Positions 10,353-23,332 of a stretch of DNA of 64,000 bases are shown in pieces. The notes under the pieces were generated by a model. The model saw nothing but the letters and a program-made list of their open reading frames with translations. It was not told the origin of the DNA and ran no database searches. The translations under genes were made by a program, and so were the position numbers. Where the stretch lies: the NCBI GenBank assembly GCA_028753945.1, contig JAPNXP010000010.1:375042-439041 (forward strand), written 5' to 3'. Each line of letters begins with the position of its first letter. The first letter of the stretch is position 1. Origin of the DNA: Hexactinellida sp. DTS-2022 (Eukaryota; Porifera; Hexactinellida).

Positions 10353-12209
10353 CTAAATTTTCCGAAAAGGTAATCCTTCTGTTTTGTTTAGGAAGAACAA
10401 AGAGAATATATCATTGTAGAAAGCAGGATCGTATTGACACGCCCTAACTGTATCGGGACAGTAGTTAACTTCCAACAGCCTTGGTCTCGGTACTCTTACA
10501 CACTCCCCAGTTGCGCTCGTTTCTTCACACCATTCTAGCATCAAGTCAACTGCGTACACAGCTTTCGATCTTTCACACCTTTTAACCTTACTCATCAGTG
10601 GTGATGAAAAGAAAATAAGAAAAGCCTCTTTCAACATTACGCAAATTTCATCCTCGATTAGTGCCCATTTTAACGAGGGGTATTGCTCTTCAAACAGCTT
10701 TATAAACTCTGGACTTAAAATAGTTTTTAGATTTGACACAGGTTTATAGTTCATTACCGTAAAGTGTTTCTCATAATCGTCAAAGGAGTCCAACGAAAAC
10801 GGTTTATTACTAAACCTAAGCCAGAACATATTATGGATATAAAGTTCCAAAGGTTTTGTATTAGCTAGCAGAACAACGTAACGAATATCTATTTTAACTT
10901 TGCCTATATCAGGTCTGTAGAATAACAATGGCGCTGTAATATATCTACACACGAGTTTGGGTGTCGATTCTGAATGTCTAATGATCTTATCGAGATCGTC
11001 TGTAACGTGTGTATCGATACCACGCGCTTTATTAACCGGTTTTAATATCCAAATATTATCCAAACCTAATTCTTGTCTCTTTAGAAAACACCGAACAAAC
11101 AGCTTCATATCATAGTTCAACTCAAATGTCATCGGTAACCAACTATGCCCTCTTTCACTCATATTATTAACATCCAAATTCCCGTGTGCTATTATTAATG
11201 TAGACATAAAGTGCTTACAAGTGTACAGGTCTTCGAATGGAAATTGGTTAATGAACAGAATGTGAGATTCAGGCGTGAGTTCATCGAATTTTCTGTAATG
11301 ATCGCTAACCCATAATATATCAGCAGTATTCTTATCCTCTACAAAAGTAAAATTATCCAATGTAAGGCTATCCGAGATTAACGTTAAATCTGTATACACA
11401 GTATATGTTGCTTTGTATATCGCTTTCAGGTCCTCAAAAGGCTGTGATTTAAGTGGTGTATCGATCCGTAACATAATATCTTCATTGAACCCTGCTGCAA
11501 ATGCATCCAAGCTATTTGTAAGCTCTACTATACTCGGTTGGTACCACGGCATAAGCTTTATCTGTCTAAGAACAGGGTCTTTCTCTCCATACGCATAATC
11601 TCGTAATACCTCCCTATTATCCGTGATATCTCGCAAGGGCCATAGCACACTATAAACTATCATATTCTTCATAAAGTGGAACGGCCCTATTTTAACGTTA
11701 GGGTCACTACTGTGCTGAATTCGAGACCCAAATTCGTCCATAACATACCATAGCGGCTCGTCTTCTATCTCGTGGGAAAACGAATATGTTTGGTTATACT
11801 GCCACGCACGCTCTAAGACACGATCCACTGGGGATTTAATGGGGTCCGAATCTTCATTGGAAATCCCCATTAAGTTTTGCATGCGAACTAATAAACTGGG
11901 ATGCATTACGAGTTGCTCACGCGCAAAGGGAATTTCGTAAGTCCAGGCGTGGTCAATTAAAAATATGCAATCCGGATCAGAAATGCGAATATTAACACCA
12001 ACAACCTCCCAATCACCATTTTCTAGCTCACGCATTGTAAATTTATTTCCTGCGTCGAATATCTCTCCATTAAGCTTATGGAACAGAGTCTGCCAATACA
12101 GGTTTGGGATTCCGAGAGAAATCAACTGCAGTTTGTGGCTCTTTACAAAGCTTTCGAAAGTGAGCGGAACTGAATCGGTATCAACAGAAGAGTCAATATT
12201 ATCTGCCAT
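10353..12209 (-). CDS. TTLL12: Tubulin-tyrosine ligase-like protein 12
   Basis: Single-exon gene of 618 aa (human TTLL12 is 644). The N-terminal half has the SET-like region of this subfamily (SHKLQLISLGIPNLYWQTLF, PLWYVMDEFGSRIQHS). The C-terminal half is the TTL ATP-grasp domain with WILKPVNKARGID, a nucleotide-binding loop, and KIDIRYVVLL and LLEVNYCPD in the expected order. TTLL12 is the most divergent TTLL member; in vertebrates it has been linked to tubulin and histone modification, and its ligase activity is disputed. Start ATG at 12209. Next to DHTKD1 on the same strand, with a MITE in the spacer, and no sign of co-regulation. Confidence 0.9.
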   Translation of the reverse strand: MADNIDSSVDTDSVPLTFESFVKSHKLQLISLGIPNLYWQTLFHKLNGEIFDAGNKFTMRELENGDWEVVGVNIRISDPDCIFLIDHAWTYEIPFAREQLVMHPSLLVRMQNLMGISNEDSDPIKSPVDRVLERAWQYNQTYSFSHEIEDEPLWYVMDEFGSRIQHSSDPNVKIGPFHFMKNMIVYSVLWPLRDITDNREVLRDYAYGEKDPVLRQIKLMPWYQPSIVELTNSLDAFAAGFNEDIMLRIDTPLKSQPFEDLKAIYKATYTVYTDLTLISDSLTLDNFTFVEDKNTADILWVSDHYRKFDELTPESHILFINQFPFEDLYTCKHFMSTLIIAHGNLDVNNMSERGHSWLPMTFELNYDMKLFVRCFLKRQELGLDNIWILKPVNKARGIDTHVTDDLDKIIRHSESTPKLVCRYITAPLLFYRPDIGKVKIDIRYVVLLANTKPLELYIHNMFWLRFSNKPFSLDSFDDYEKHFTVMNYKPVSNLKTILSPEFIKLFEEQYPSLKWALIEDEICVMLKEAFLIFFSSPLMSKVKRCERSKAVYAVDLMLEWCEETSATGECVRVPRPRLLEVNYCPDTVRACQYDPAFYNDIFSLFFLNKTEGLPFRKI

Positions 12210-12632
12210 TCTGTTACAACAAACTTGTTACAGTCGAAACCGGATTTTTCTAAATGAACGGTTTTTTCTAACTAATTATTTTATCTAAATGTATAAGAAA
12301 TTCCATTTTTGCAGTATTTTTAATCGATTTTTTCTAACTATCGGATTTTTTTAACTTTATTTCTATACAAATAATTGCTTATAAAAACCGGTTTCGACTG
12401 TAGTATATTATGATAACTGTATATTAATTAATACGGCCTTGATTAATTAACCATAAAATTTAAAAAAATTCGTATATCACAACTAATCAAGTTCACAAAA
12501 TAAAACCCCATAGAAATTCGCTTATTATTCTGATAAAGAAAAATACGAAATAGAAAGATACAAATTGATAATATAAAATGATACGTAAATCTAAAAGTGA
12601 GATTAATTCGGACATGCGCATAAGATAGCTAT
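12210..12632. other. Spacer between DHTKD1 and TTLL12
   Basis: Contains the MITE at 12231-12400 only 21 bp upstream of the TTLL12 start codon. The rest is AT-rich with no coding sequence seen. It must hold the TTLL12 promoter and the DHTKD1 3' UTR. Confidence 0.6.
12231..12400. mobile_element. TA-flanked MITE, CAGTCGAAACCGG family
   Basis: Ends CAGTCGAAACCGGATTTTTC and ATAAAAACCGGTTTCGACTG form TIRs with TA on both sides. It lies just upstream of TTLL12, so its sequence probably falls in that gene's 5' UTR or promoter. Confidence 0.75.
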
Positions 12633-15446
12633 TCATTTGAATGTGTCTGCGAGGAGAAGAGACACCTGCTCAGTGTGCCACTTCTTGACGCCAACAGCTG
12701 GAGCAGATAAGGGTGGTCTCCCTACGTATCGCGGCCTAATTCCAACTTGTCTCTCAAACCGAGGAGCGAGGTGTGACCAAGCGCCCATGTTCTCCGGTTC
12801 CTCTTGACTCCAGACCCAGTTGCTCTTCACAGAGGGAAACTTCCTAACTTCCTCATACACCGCTTTAGCCGGGAACGGACATAGAGATTCTACTCGTATA
12901 ATAACAGTGTTCTTAATGCCCTTATCTCTCCTATACTGGTCCAGAGCATAGTAGTGCTTTCCGGTACACAGAATGCCTTGTGTTATACTGTTAGGACTCA
13001 CGGCATTTGGATCAGAGATAACAGTTCTAAAGTACGTACCTGGTGCCATGTCCTGTAAGGAGGAAACTGCTTCTGGCAAACGCAGCAGACCTTTCGGTCC
13101 CACGACAATGAGAGGCTTTCTGAAGTTCCTCACTTGTTGCCGTCTTAGTGCATGGAAATACTGAGCTGGTGTACTCGGGAATATAACGTTCATATTAACA
13201 TTATCGCTGTCAAATACACCAGGCGATGTGTTACACATTTGTAAGAATCTCTCCAACCGACAGGATGAATGTTCAGGACCGTCACCGTCATACCCGTGTG
13301 GCAGCAACATAACGAGTCCGCTCTGCAAAAGCCACTTGGCTTCGCCTGACGATATGAATGTGTCCACGTACAACTGAGCGCAGTTAAAGAAATCTCCAAA
13401 CTGCGCTTCCCAAATCACCAACAGATTCGGATTGTCGATACTCATGCCATACTCGAAACCTAACACTGATTCTTCAATCAACGGAGAGTTAACCACCTCG
13501 ATGTAAGCCTGGTCTGTTTGCAGGTTGTTTAACGGGATATGTACATTCTCCGTCTGTGAGTCTACGAGTATCGCGTGTCTCTGTGAGAACGTACCCCTCC
13601 CTGTGTCCTGCCCGCTAATACGGACGCTCTGGCCCTGCAAAAGCAGACTGCCCATTGCGAGCGCCTCGGCAGTGGCCCAGTTCAACCGCTCTCCACTCTC
13701 CATTTCTCTCAGACGCGATTCAACGTGCGACTTAAGCAAACGAGGATGAAGTGTAAAGTTATCCGGCAAACTAACCGAGTTAGCTCCGATCTGCCTTAAG
13801 AGATCAGCTGATATACCTGTGTCCCAAACAGTTATGTCCTTCGTTGCAGGTTCTATTGCAGACCACTGCGATTTAAAAGCTGGCGGGGGAATGTAGGTGC
13901 GACTTTCCGCGAGACAGGAGTTGAGGTGGGTATCATAATTTTCCACAACTGAATCAGGACTGGACTCTAAATCAGAGCTGACATGGTTGCTATACTGGTC
14001 AGGAATGGAATGTCTCGCGTTTATAGATTGATACATCTGTGGCTGTGTGAAAGCAGGTTCGTCTAACTCGTTATGTCCCCAGCGTCTGAAACAGGAGATG
14101 TCGACAATAACATCGCGTCTCTTCTCCATTCTATACCGAAATGCAAGCTCGCAAGCTCTAACTACCGATTCAGGGTCACTACCATTCACATGTATAATGG
14201 GACAATTTGCCAAACTCCCAAAGTTGGTGCATTTATTCATGAACCGACCAAACTCCGCACTGGTTGTATAACCAAGCTGATTGTTAACTACAATATGGAT
14301 TGTGCCCCCTACTGAGAAGTTGGGAAGAGAGCTCATCATTAAGCCCTCAGCGACAACCCCCTGTGAAGCAAAGCTGGCGTCGCCATGGATTAACACGCAC
14401 ATTACACGATCACCTAACCGCTTATCATCATAATTTATGACGTCATACGGGGATTCTTTTAAGAACAGCTGTTTTGCTCGGGTTTTACCTAACGCCACAG
14501 GGTTAACTGCTTCCAAATGAGAGGGGTTGGGTAGCATACTAACGTGAATCTTTCTACCCTCACCTTCAAGCGGTAAATCTAGAGACTGGAACAAATGCGA
14601 TAAAATGTCTCCGCTCGCTGTGCCTGAATTATCAATAAGTTCTGCATTTCCTTGGATTTTATTGAAAACCGCTTCTAATGGGTAGCCCAATATCCCAGTT
14701 TGTAAATTCAGCCTGCCCCTATGAGGCATGCCAAGAACTATATTCGTGAGGGAACTCGAATCCTGGAGAGACAAAGAAATCAATTTGTCCATTAGTACAA
14801 GCAAACTCTCTGAACCTTCGCCCGAATAGCGCTTTACTGTTGAAAACTTTTTGCCTAAGAAACGATCTAGAGACTGGCCTTTTAAGAGAATCTCTCTTAT
14901 ACGTGATTTGTCGGCCTCGTTAAATTCCATGTTTTGTATTTGTTCGAATTTTTGTGTAATCCAGATCTTATCACTTTCACAAAGTTGCTTTACTTCGATT
15001 GCCATTGTCCCGCAATATACTTTATCCAAATAATCCTGTATTTCAGACAAAGAAGCTTCATCTGATCCCATTCCTGGTAACAAGTTGGAAATATCAAAAG
15101 TTTCATTTTCACACTCTTCAAGACCAAAATCTGCAAGTTTCAAGTCAAATTTGTTGTTAACATTCGTTAGATTAATCGCGTCTAAGTTAGCCTGTTCATG
15201 TCCGAAGTTTCGATAAGCTTCAATTAGCTTACACAGCTTAAAATACTTTGGTTCCTGGATGGGAGGAATATCTCGTTGTATTGTACGGGAATCTGAAATG
15301 TCTGGCTTAGGATTGTAGCCATAAATACCAGGTTTGAAATGGTAGAAACGGTGCCTTGAAGAAGGAATTTGTATTCGGTTTAAATGGGAAACAGTACGGG
15401 GGTATAGTTGTTGAAGTGTTCTGGAAAGTTTGATGGTTTTCAACAT
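12633..15446 (-). CDS. DHTKD1: 2-oxoadipate dehydrogenase E1 (DHTKD1)
   Basis: Single-exon gene of 937 aa (human 919). DHTKD1 is the thiamine-diphosphate E1 component that decarboxylates 2-oxoadipate in mitochondrial lysine and tryptophan breakdown. It matches DHTKD1 more closely than OGDH along its whole length: KFSTVKRYGGEG-like KFSTVKRYSGEG, MPHRGRLNL, HGDASFASQG with the TPP-binding segment, RRWGHNELDEPAF, SGQDTGRGTFSQRHA, LLPHGYDGDGPEHSS and the C-terminal WSQEEPENMGAW. The N-terminus (Arg/Ser-rich, few acidic residues) fits a mitochondrial targeting peptide. Start ATG at 15446. No lesions seen. Confidence 0.95.
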   Translation of the reverse strand: MLKTIKLSRTLQQLYPRTVSHLNRIQIPSSRHRFYHFKPGIYGYNPKPDISDSRTIQRDIPPIQEPKYFKLCKLIEAYRNFGHEQANLDAINLTNVNNKFDLKLADFGLEECENETFDISNLLPGMGSDEASLSEIQDYLDKVYCGTMAIEVKQLCESDKIWITQKFEQIQNMEFNEADKSRIREILLKGQSLDRFLGKKFSTVKRYSGEGSESLLVLMDKLISLSLQDSSSLTNIVLGMPHRGRLNLQTGILGYPLEAVFNKIQGNAELIDNSGTASGDILSHLFQSLDLPLEGEGRKIHVSMLPNPSHLEAVNPVALGKTRAKQLFLKESPYDVINYDDKRLGDRVMCVLIHGDASFASQGVVAEGLMMSSLPNFSVGGTIHIVVNNQLGYTTSAEFGRFMNKCTNFGSLANCPIIHVNGSDPESVVRACELAFRYRMEKRRDVIVDISCFRRWGHNELDEPAFTQPQMYQSINARHSIPDQYSNHVSSDLESSPDSVVENYDTHLNSCLAESRTYIPPPAFKSQWSAIEPATKDITVWDTGISADLLRQIGANSVSLPDNFTLHPRLLKSHVESRLREMESGERLNWATAEALAMGSLLLQGQSVRISGQDTGRGTFSQRHAILVDSQTENVHIPLNNLQTDQAYIEVVNSPLIEESVLGFEYGMSIDNPNLLVIWEAQFGDFFNCAQLYVDTFISSGEAKWLLQSGLVMLLPHGYDGDGPEHSSCRLERFLQMCNTSPGVFDSDNVNMNVIFPSTPAQYFHALRRQQVRNFRKPLIVVGPKGLLRLPEAVSSLQDMAPGTYFRTVISDPNAVSPNSITQGILCTGKHYYALDQYRRDKGIKNTVIIRVESLCPFPAKAVYEEVRKFPSVKSNWVWSQEEPENMGAWSHLAPRFERQVGIRPRYVGRPPLSAPAVGVKKWHTEQVSLLLADTFK

Positions 15447-15707
15447 GCTTTTTTATTGGAATTTATAAAATACACAATTTTAAAGCAACATAGGAGCATG
15501 ATCAGAAAAAAGTTTTAATAAGAGGACTGTTTAAAGTGAATAAAAGAGAGAAAAGCAATCATGTTATATATAACCTAAACAACAAAAGTTCACTTATGTG
15601 ATTTCACATTACTAAACTAACAAAATTCTAAACGTATATTGCTGATACCTGTTCTTTACATGAGGAGTAGAGAAATACTTGCTAAATATAAAACGTATAA
15701 AGTACTG

Positions 15708-16853
15708 TTATAAGAAAATCGCTGAAACTAAGGTGCCTCCGAACGCATAAACTATACTCAATTTCCAAAACAGATTTCTCCCGCGTACAGTTAGTACCAA
15801 AGGCAGACAGAAAGACAGATAGAAACAGACAGTTGGGAAAGTACGTCGATAAGTTAGACTGTACTCCTGACTGGGAGTAGTAGCCAACTGTCCGGTTTCA
15901 TAGAACTGTTCAAGACGCTTGTCTTTCTCTTGAAATGTTTTACGAAGCCAGTTACTTGAATCCTCTTCGCTTTCGAGTTGACTCGCGACTTCATTAAACT
16001 GTATTCGCGTTATGTGCATGTGTACAACCGGAACATTTCCGCGTGCGAATTCCATGAAACTAGGAGTTATATTGTCCCCATTCGGGTATGCTACTGTTAC
16101 ATCATAAATTGCATCAAAATAATGGCCAAGACTTCGAGTGAGAATCTGGAAACCTCCTGGTCTCGGAAATAGAACATTCCTAAGAGGCTCGTATCCTTTT
16201 TCCGTTGCTACCAACTGACTCTTCTCAATCAAAGCAAGATTCTCCCTATCGAACCTAGTGCCCTCAGGGAACAATATTATCCAGTAATTATAATATTTCC
16301 CTCTTAACCATTTTGAGAATCGGTCCATTAGTATCTCGTCCTGTACCTTGTTCCTTCTGATATAAACACAACCATTGAGATACAGCTGCAGACCGTAATA
16401 AGGTATGTATTTTATAGAGCTCTTTATGATGTATGAAGTGAGTCCATTCGCATTAGACCGCACAGCTAACATTTCAATCAAAAGCCAATCTATCCATGAT
16501 TGGTGGTTCGATAGGTATAGGACACGCTCAGCACGCTGTGGTAAACTGTCACCGGTAATAATAAGTTTAACTCCATTCATAGTGCAGAGAGGGAACATTT
16601 GTATCATGATGTAGGATGAAACTAGCCTTCGGAAAAAGTACTCATGAACCTTTGGGGAGAATATTTGCAAGCCACGAAGTAGGATATTGCACGTGGTGAA
16701 ACAATAGGAACACAAGGTTAGGATTGAAGAGAATGCCACTACACGATTGTTGATCATACTCTGAACCACAAGATTTGAGAAGAGCAGCATTGTTAATCGA
16801 CTGAGAGTAAAACAGGGTATCTGGTAGGCAAATGCGTTAGAAATTGTTAACAC
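15708..16853 (-). CDS. AGPAT5: Lysophosphatidic acid acyltransferase, AGPAT5-like
   Basis: Single-exon gene of 381 aa (human AGPAT5 is 364). It acylates the sn-2 position of lysophosphatidic acid in phospholipid synthesis in ER, nuclear envelope or mitochondrial membranes. Block I, NHQSWIDW (about residue 116), and block III, LFPEGTRF (about residue 193), carry the catalytic HxxxxD and EGTR motifs. The AGPAT5-type segments YDVTVAYPNGD and HMHITRIQ follow. N-terminal hydrophobic stretches (about residues 8-35 and 40-65) and a C-terminal pair (about 330-380) are membrane segments. AGPAT3/4 are the alternatives; the C-terminal YRRTFPTVCF resembles the AGPAT5 KKTLPSM region. Confidence 0.85.
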   Translation of the reverse strand: MLTISNAFAYQIPCFTLSRLTMLLFSNLVVQSMINNRVVAFSSILTLCSYCFTTCNILLRGLQIFSPKVHEYFFRRLVSSYIMIQMFPLCTMNGVKLIITGDSLPQRAERVLYLSNHQSWIDWLLIEMLAVRSNANGLTSYIIKSSIKYIPYYGLQLYLNGCVYIRRNKVQDEILMDRFSKWLRGKYYNYWIILFPEGTRFDRENLALIEKSQLVATEKGYEPLRNVLFPRPGGFQILTRSLGHYFDAIYDVTVAYPNGDNITPSFMEFARGNVPVVHMHITRIQFNEVASQLESEEDSSNWLRKTFQEKDKRLEQFYETGQLATTPSQEYSLTYRRTFPTVCFYLSFCLPLVLTVRGRNLFWKLSIVYAFGGTLVSAIFL

Positions 16854-17657
16854 TATGAAAGTATTATAGTCAACTAATGTAGTTAATTTTGATTTAAATT
16901 AACAGAAAGTATAAGTGAATAACCAAGCCTGTTAAAACCCGTAGTTGCCATTGGGGTCAAAGGTATAAATAGAAAAATCCCATTTTCACTTTCAATTGAA
17001 AGTGAATTAACTTTCAGTTTCACATCAACATTCCTGGGCAGCTACGTTAATTAATATTAAGATCCTTGAGATGCTACTCTTGATATACACAATAATAATG
17101 GAATAAGATCGGTACACATTTATGAGGCCATCACTTAAATAAATAAACCAATTTGTCAATTGCCTAACATCAGTTGGATTACTTAAAACAACTGAACAAA
17201 TAATTTAGTATTCGAGCAATCTGCACAAAGGACATGAATAATGAAATAACTTAAATGTAGACCATTTATTTCTAGACCCAGGTTTTTTACTTAAATACTA
17301 TTACCCATAGACGGCAGGCTTTTGGTCTACATAAATTATAGGCGGTCTATAAATTTTTTGCTTATTTTGTATGGGCTTTCATAGACCGTCCACACATAAA
17401 GAAGTTCATGAATAAAGTATTTGAAAGCATATACTATAATTAATGAATTGTTAACTTGTATATCATTTTGGAAGAAATAATCTAAACTATACAGATAATC
17501 TAACTTCAGACTAGAACAATAAACTCGCAACCTTTCTAAGCCTAATAATACTAGTTGCTAAAATCATAATCCTAGAGCAAAATAATAACCTAAACACCCT
17601 AATAACGGATGTAACTAACAATTTGAGCCTAAATTCTGGTTCTAAACTAGTTTCTAG
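16854..17657. other. Gap between AGPAT5 and eEF1A
   Basis: AT-rich and non-coding as far as I can see. It holds a degraded copy (about 17256-17396) of the TGTAGACCGTCTA element, and the eEF1A 3' UTR should lie in 17400-17657. Confidence 0.5.
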
Positions 17658-20729
<3,072 letters not shown>

Positions 20730-22312
20730 TCTTCCAAGTTCCAACTATAAAAAAAAGTAGCTAATAGTATTTTTCCAAAAGAAATTTTTCCGCATAAAAT
20801 TGAACCTCCAAGAATAATTATTCCCTGTTTAATCAAATCCCAATCTACAATAATCGAAATGATAACCTGGCATAATATATTTGAACAAATCATATAAAAG
20901 TGTATCCCTAGGGCCGTGGTACTCAACCTGGGGTCCACGGACGGATGTAAGGGGTCCACAGAATGTATGATATTTACTATAGGGGGTCCATGGTTGAAAA
21001 AGGTTGGGCATCGCTGCCCTAGGGTATAGTTATGTGAAAATTTAATAATGCAAGCTGGAAGCTTACGCCATTTAATTAATTTTAAAAGTATTATGAAAAA
21101 GTTAGTAATTGGTACTAATTTTTCCAACAAGGAAATACAACAGAACAGAACAGAAAAGATAATGAATAATTACGATAATAAATAATAATAATAAATATAT
21201 ATCCTAATTAATTAAAATAAAATAATTAATTAACTTACTGTATACTGAAGTGAATATCAAACAAACTAAATTACTAATATTTCTAGGTAAAAAGTAATAA
21301 GAAAGAAATATAAACCATTATATATAGGCCAGAGCTCTAAAATGAGCATGCGCAGTTGAATAAACTTAGTATAGTGAGCGCTAATAGACTGCAGTTATCA
21401 TGTAGTAATCATTGAGATTACGTATTTATAAATCGGCTTCACTTGCTTTAATTACTTGTTTAATACATACTAATTAATTAACGGATTTTATCACTATAAA
21501 CAGACAATAAACAGAGAAACCTTGTGTGGAAAATATATTTAAGCATAACAAAAGCAGCTGGATAACAATTTAAAAGCGATTTTATCAGCAATTTAAATGA
21601 CACAACTATCCGCTAATCGACACAGATGGTGGTATCATGTTGATTTCAGTTGATATTGATCTAATAAATTGGTAGAACGCTAAGCGCCGATTTTAGAATG
21701 AATGGGGAGGGAAAAATATTTTTAAAGAGGGAAGAATATTTAAACATTCCTAGCCATGCGTGGGACTTATTAATTAAAATTGATTATAATTAATTCTACT
21801 TTTCCCTTTCTGATGTTGCAGAGCCCATACGTAGTATAGTAGTCAAATATAAGGTCATGAGTCTAAATTTAGAATAAGTTTGAAATAGATTAAAATCTGA
21901 TTTCATAATAATTACTAAAAATAGTAACATTTACTGATAATTGGGTGGGGAAGATTCAGAGTTACTAATTAGGTCATTCGATTAATCATAAATATTAGTG
22001 GAGCCAGGTGCATATTCTAAAGGAATTCCGTAGTTACGTCAACCAGAATGACTCCGTTTAATTTGGTAACTGGAAAAGATAGAACGCAAATTATGAAAAA
22101 TTATTCCTTATTGCAGTTTAATGAGAGTTAATTCTTGTATAAAATACATTAGGTTTATCTATTAAACAGGGGTGATATGACGGTGAGTACTTAAATCCTA
22201 AAAATCTGGCTCACGAGACAAAAAGGTACTTACTAGCATATATTACTAGTATAAAAACAAACCGACCTTTTCTTATGCCTTAACAATCAATTAGCAGGAC
22301 ACACAGGGTAGA
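20730..22312. other. Divergent promoter region between eEF1A and PAQR4
   Basis: The two genes are transcribed away from this 1.6-kb gap, so it must carry both promoters. The only discrete feature I see is the hAT-type element at 20914-21016. The rest is AT-rich with many ATTAATTA runs. Confidence 0.5.
20914..21016. mobile_element. hAT-type MITE with perfect 8-bp target duplication
   Basis: The octamer CCCTAGGG occurs exactly at 20906-20913 and 21017-21024. Between them lie ends CCGTGGTACTCAACCTGGGG and AAGGTTGGGCATCGCTG, related to the common hAT terminus CAGTGGTTCTCAACCTGGGG. Length 103 bp, non-coding. Confidence 0.8.
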
Positions 22313-23143
22313 ATGAATACAGATCGAATACTAACGAATATTTCTGAACAACCAACCCATCTTCAATTCAATAAACACATTCGCAAGGGATATCGACCTA
22401 TTAGCGATACAAATTCCTGCGTTAAAAGCATGCTATACCTCCATAATGAATCGGTCAACGTATACAGTCATGGTATTGCATTCATTTACTTTTTTACAAA
22501 AATATTTCAAATCACTCTCACAAACCAAACAACTTCATCCTTTCTCTTATTTATACTTTTCTGGCAAGGAAGTTGTCTACCATTCTTATTCAGTTTTCTC
22601 TATCACCTATTCATGTGCCATCAATCTGGGAAGAAAACTTATAACATTCTACTTAAATTCGATATAATTGGTATTTATTGGATGTCATTATTCGGAGCAA
22701 TCCCTTCGATCTATTTTCCTGTAATACATTTTACATATTTTGCGAATTTTGTTATATTCGCGCACCTGTCTCTATCATTGTATTTGCTATGGAGAACACT
22801 ACATACAGGTTCAAAGGTGGGTCGAATCGTGGGTTTGACAGTGCAGTGTGTATACAGAGTTGTGTTCCATTCACTGCGCACTTTCAGCTGGGCAGGGGGC
22901 CACCCAAGTGCCATTTGGCTATCATGTTTGTCAGAATTATTTTTTTGGATCGGAGCATTAATTAACGCGTTTAACATTCCAGAGAGGTTTCTACAAATAA
23001 ACGGGAAATTACTCTACTTCATAAATTCGCATACACTAATGCATTACGCGAGCATGCTCGCGATATACTACAGTCAAAAAGCAATGATGAGAGATTTAGA
23101 ATGGATTCAATCCGCATTTCCTTTTGATAATACGGCTAGATAA
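22313..23143 (+). CDS. PAQR4: PAQR-family receptor, PAQR4-like
   Basis: Single-exon gene of 276 aa. PAQR proteins are seven-helix membrane hydrolase-like receptors related to adiponectin receptors; PAQR4 is a Golgi sphingolipid-associated member. Diagnostic motifs: LQFNKHIRKGYRP near the N-terminus, YLHNESVNVYSH before TM1, SFLYHLFMCHQSGKKTYN after TM2 (a PAQR metal-site histidine region) and NIPERF...NSHTLMHY near the C-terminus with the final histidines. FNK-GYRP and LYHLFMCHQ are especially PAQR4-like. This is the first plus-strand gene in the window and diverges from eEF1A. Confidence 0.85.
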   Translation: MNTDRILTNISEQPTHLQFNKHIRKGYRPISDTNSCVKSMLYLHNESVNVYSHGIAFIYFFTKIFQITLTNQTTSSFLLFILFWQGSCLPFLFSFLYHLFMCHQSGKKTYNILLKFDIIGIYWMSLFGAIPSIYFPVIHFTYFANFVIFAHLSLSLYLLWRTLHTGSKVGRIVGLTVQCVYRVVFHSLRTFSWAGGHPSAIWLSCLSELFFWIGALINAFNIPERFLQINGKLLYFINSHTLMHYASMLAIYYSQKAMMRDLEWIQSAFPFDNTAR

Positions 23144-23332
23144 AGAATTAGGGGGAAATTAATCCACAATTATTTTTGACTGCGGTTATTTATGGATTTT
23201 ATTATTGGTGTTGTATATCATATATATAGGGAATTAATTATTATATATTGAAGAGAACAGTTCTCATTCAATTAATTAATACGTATATAAAAATGTAAAC
23301 ATGTATAAGTATTTATTTAAACAACAAATTTC

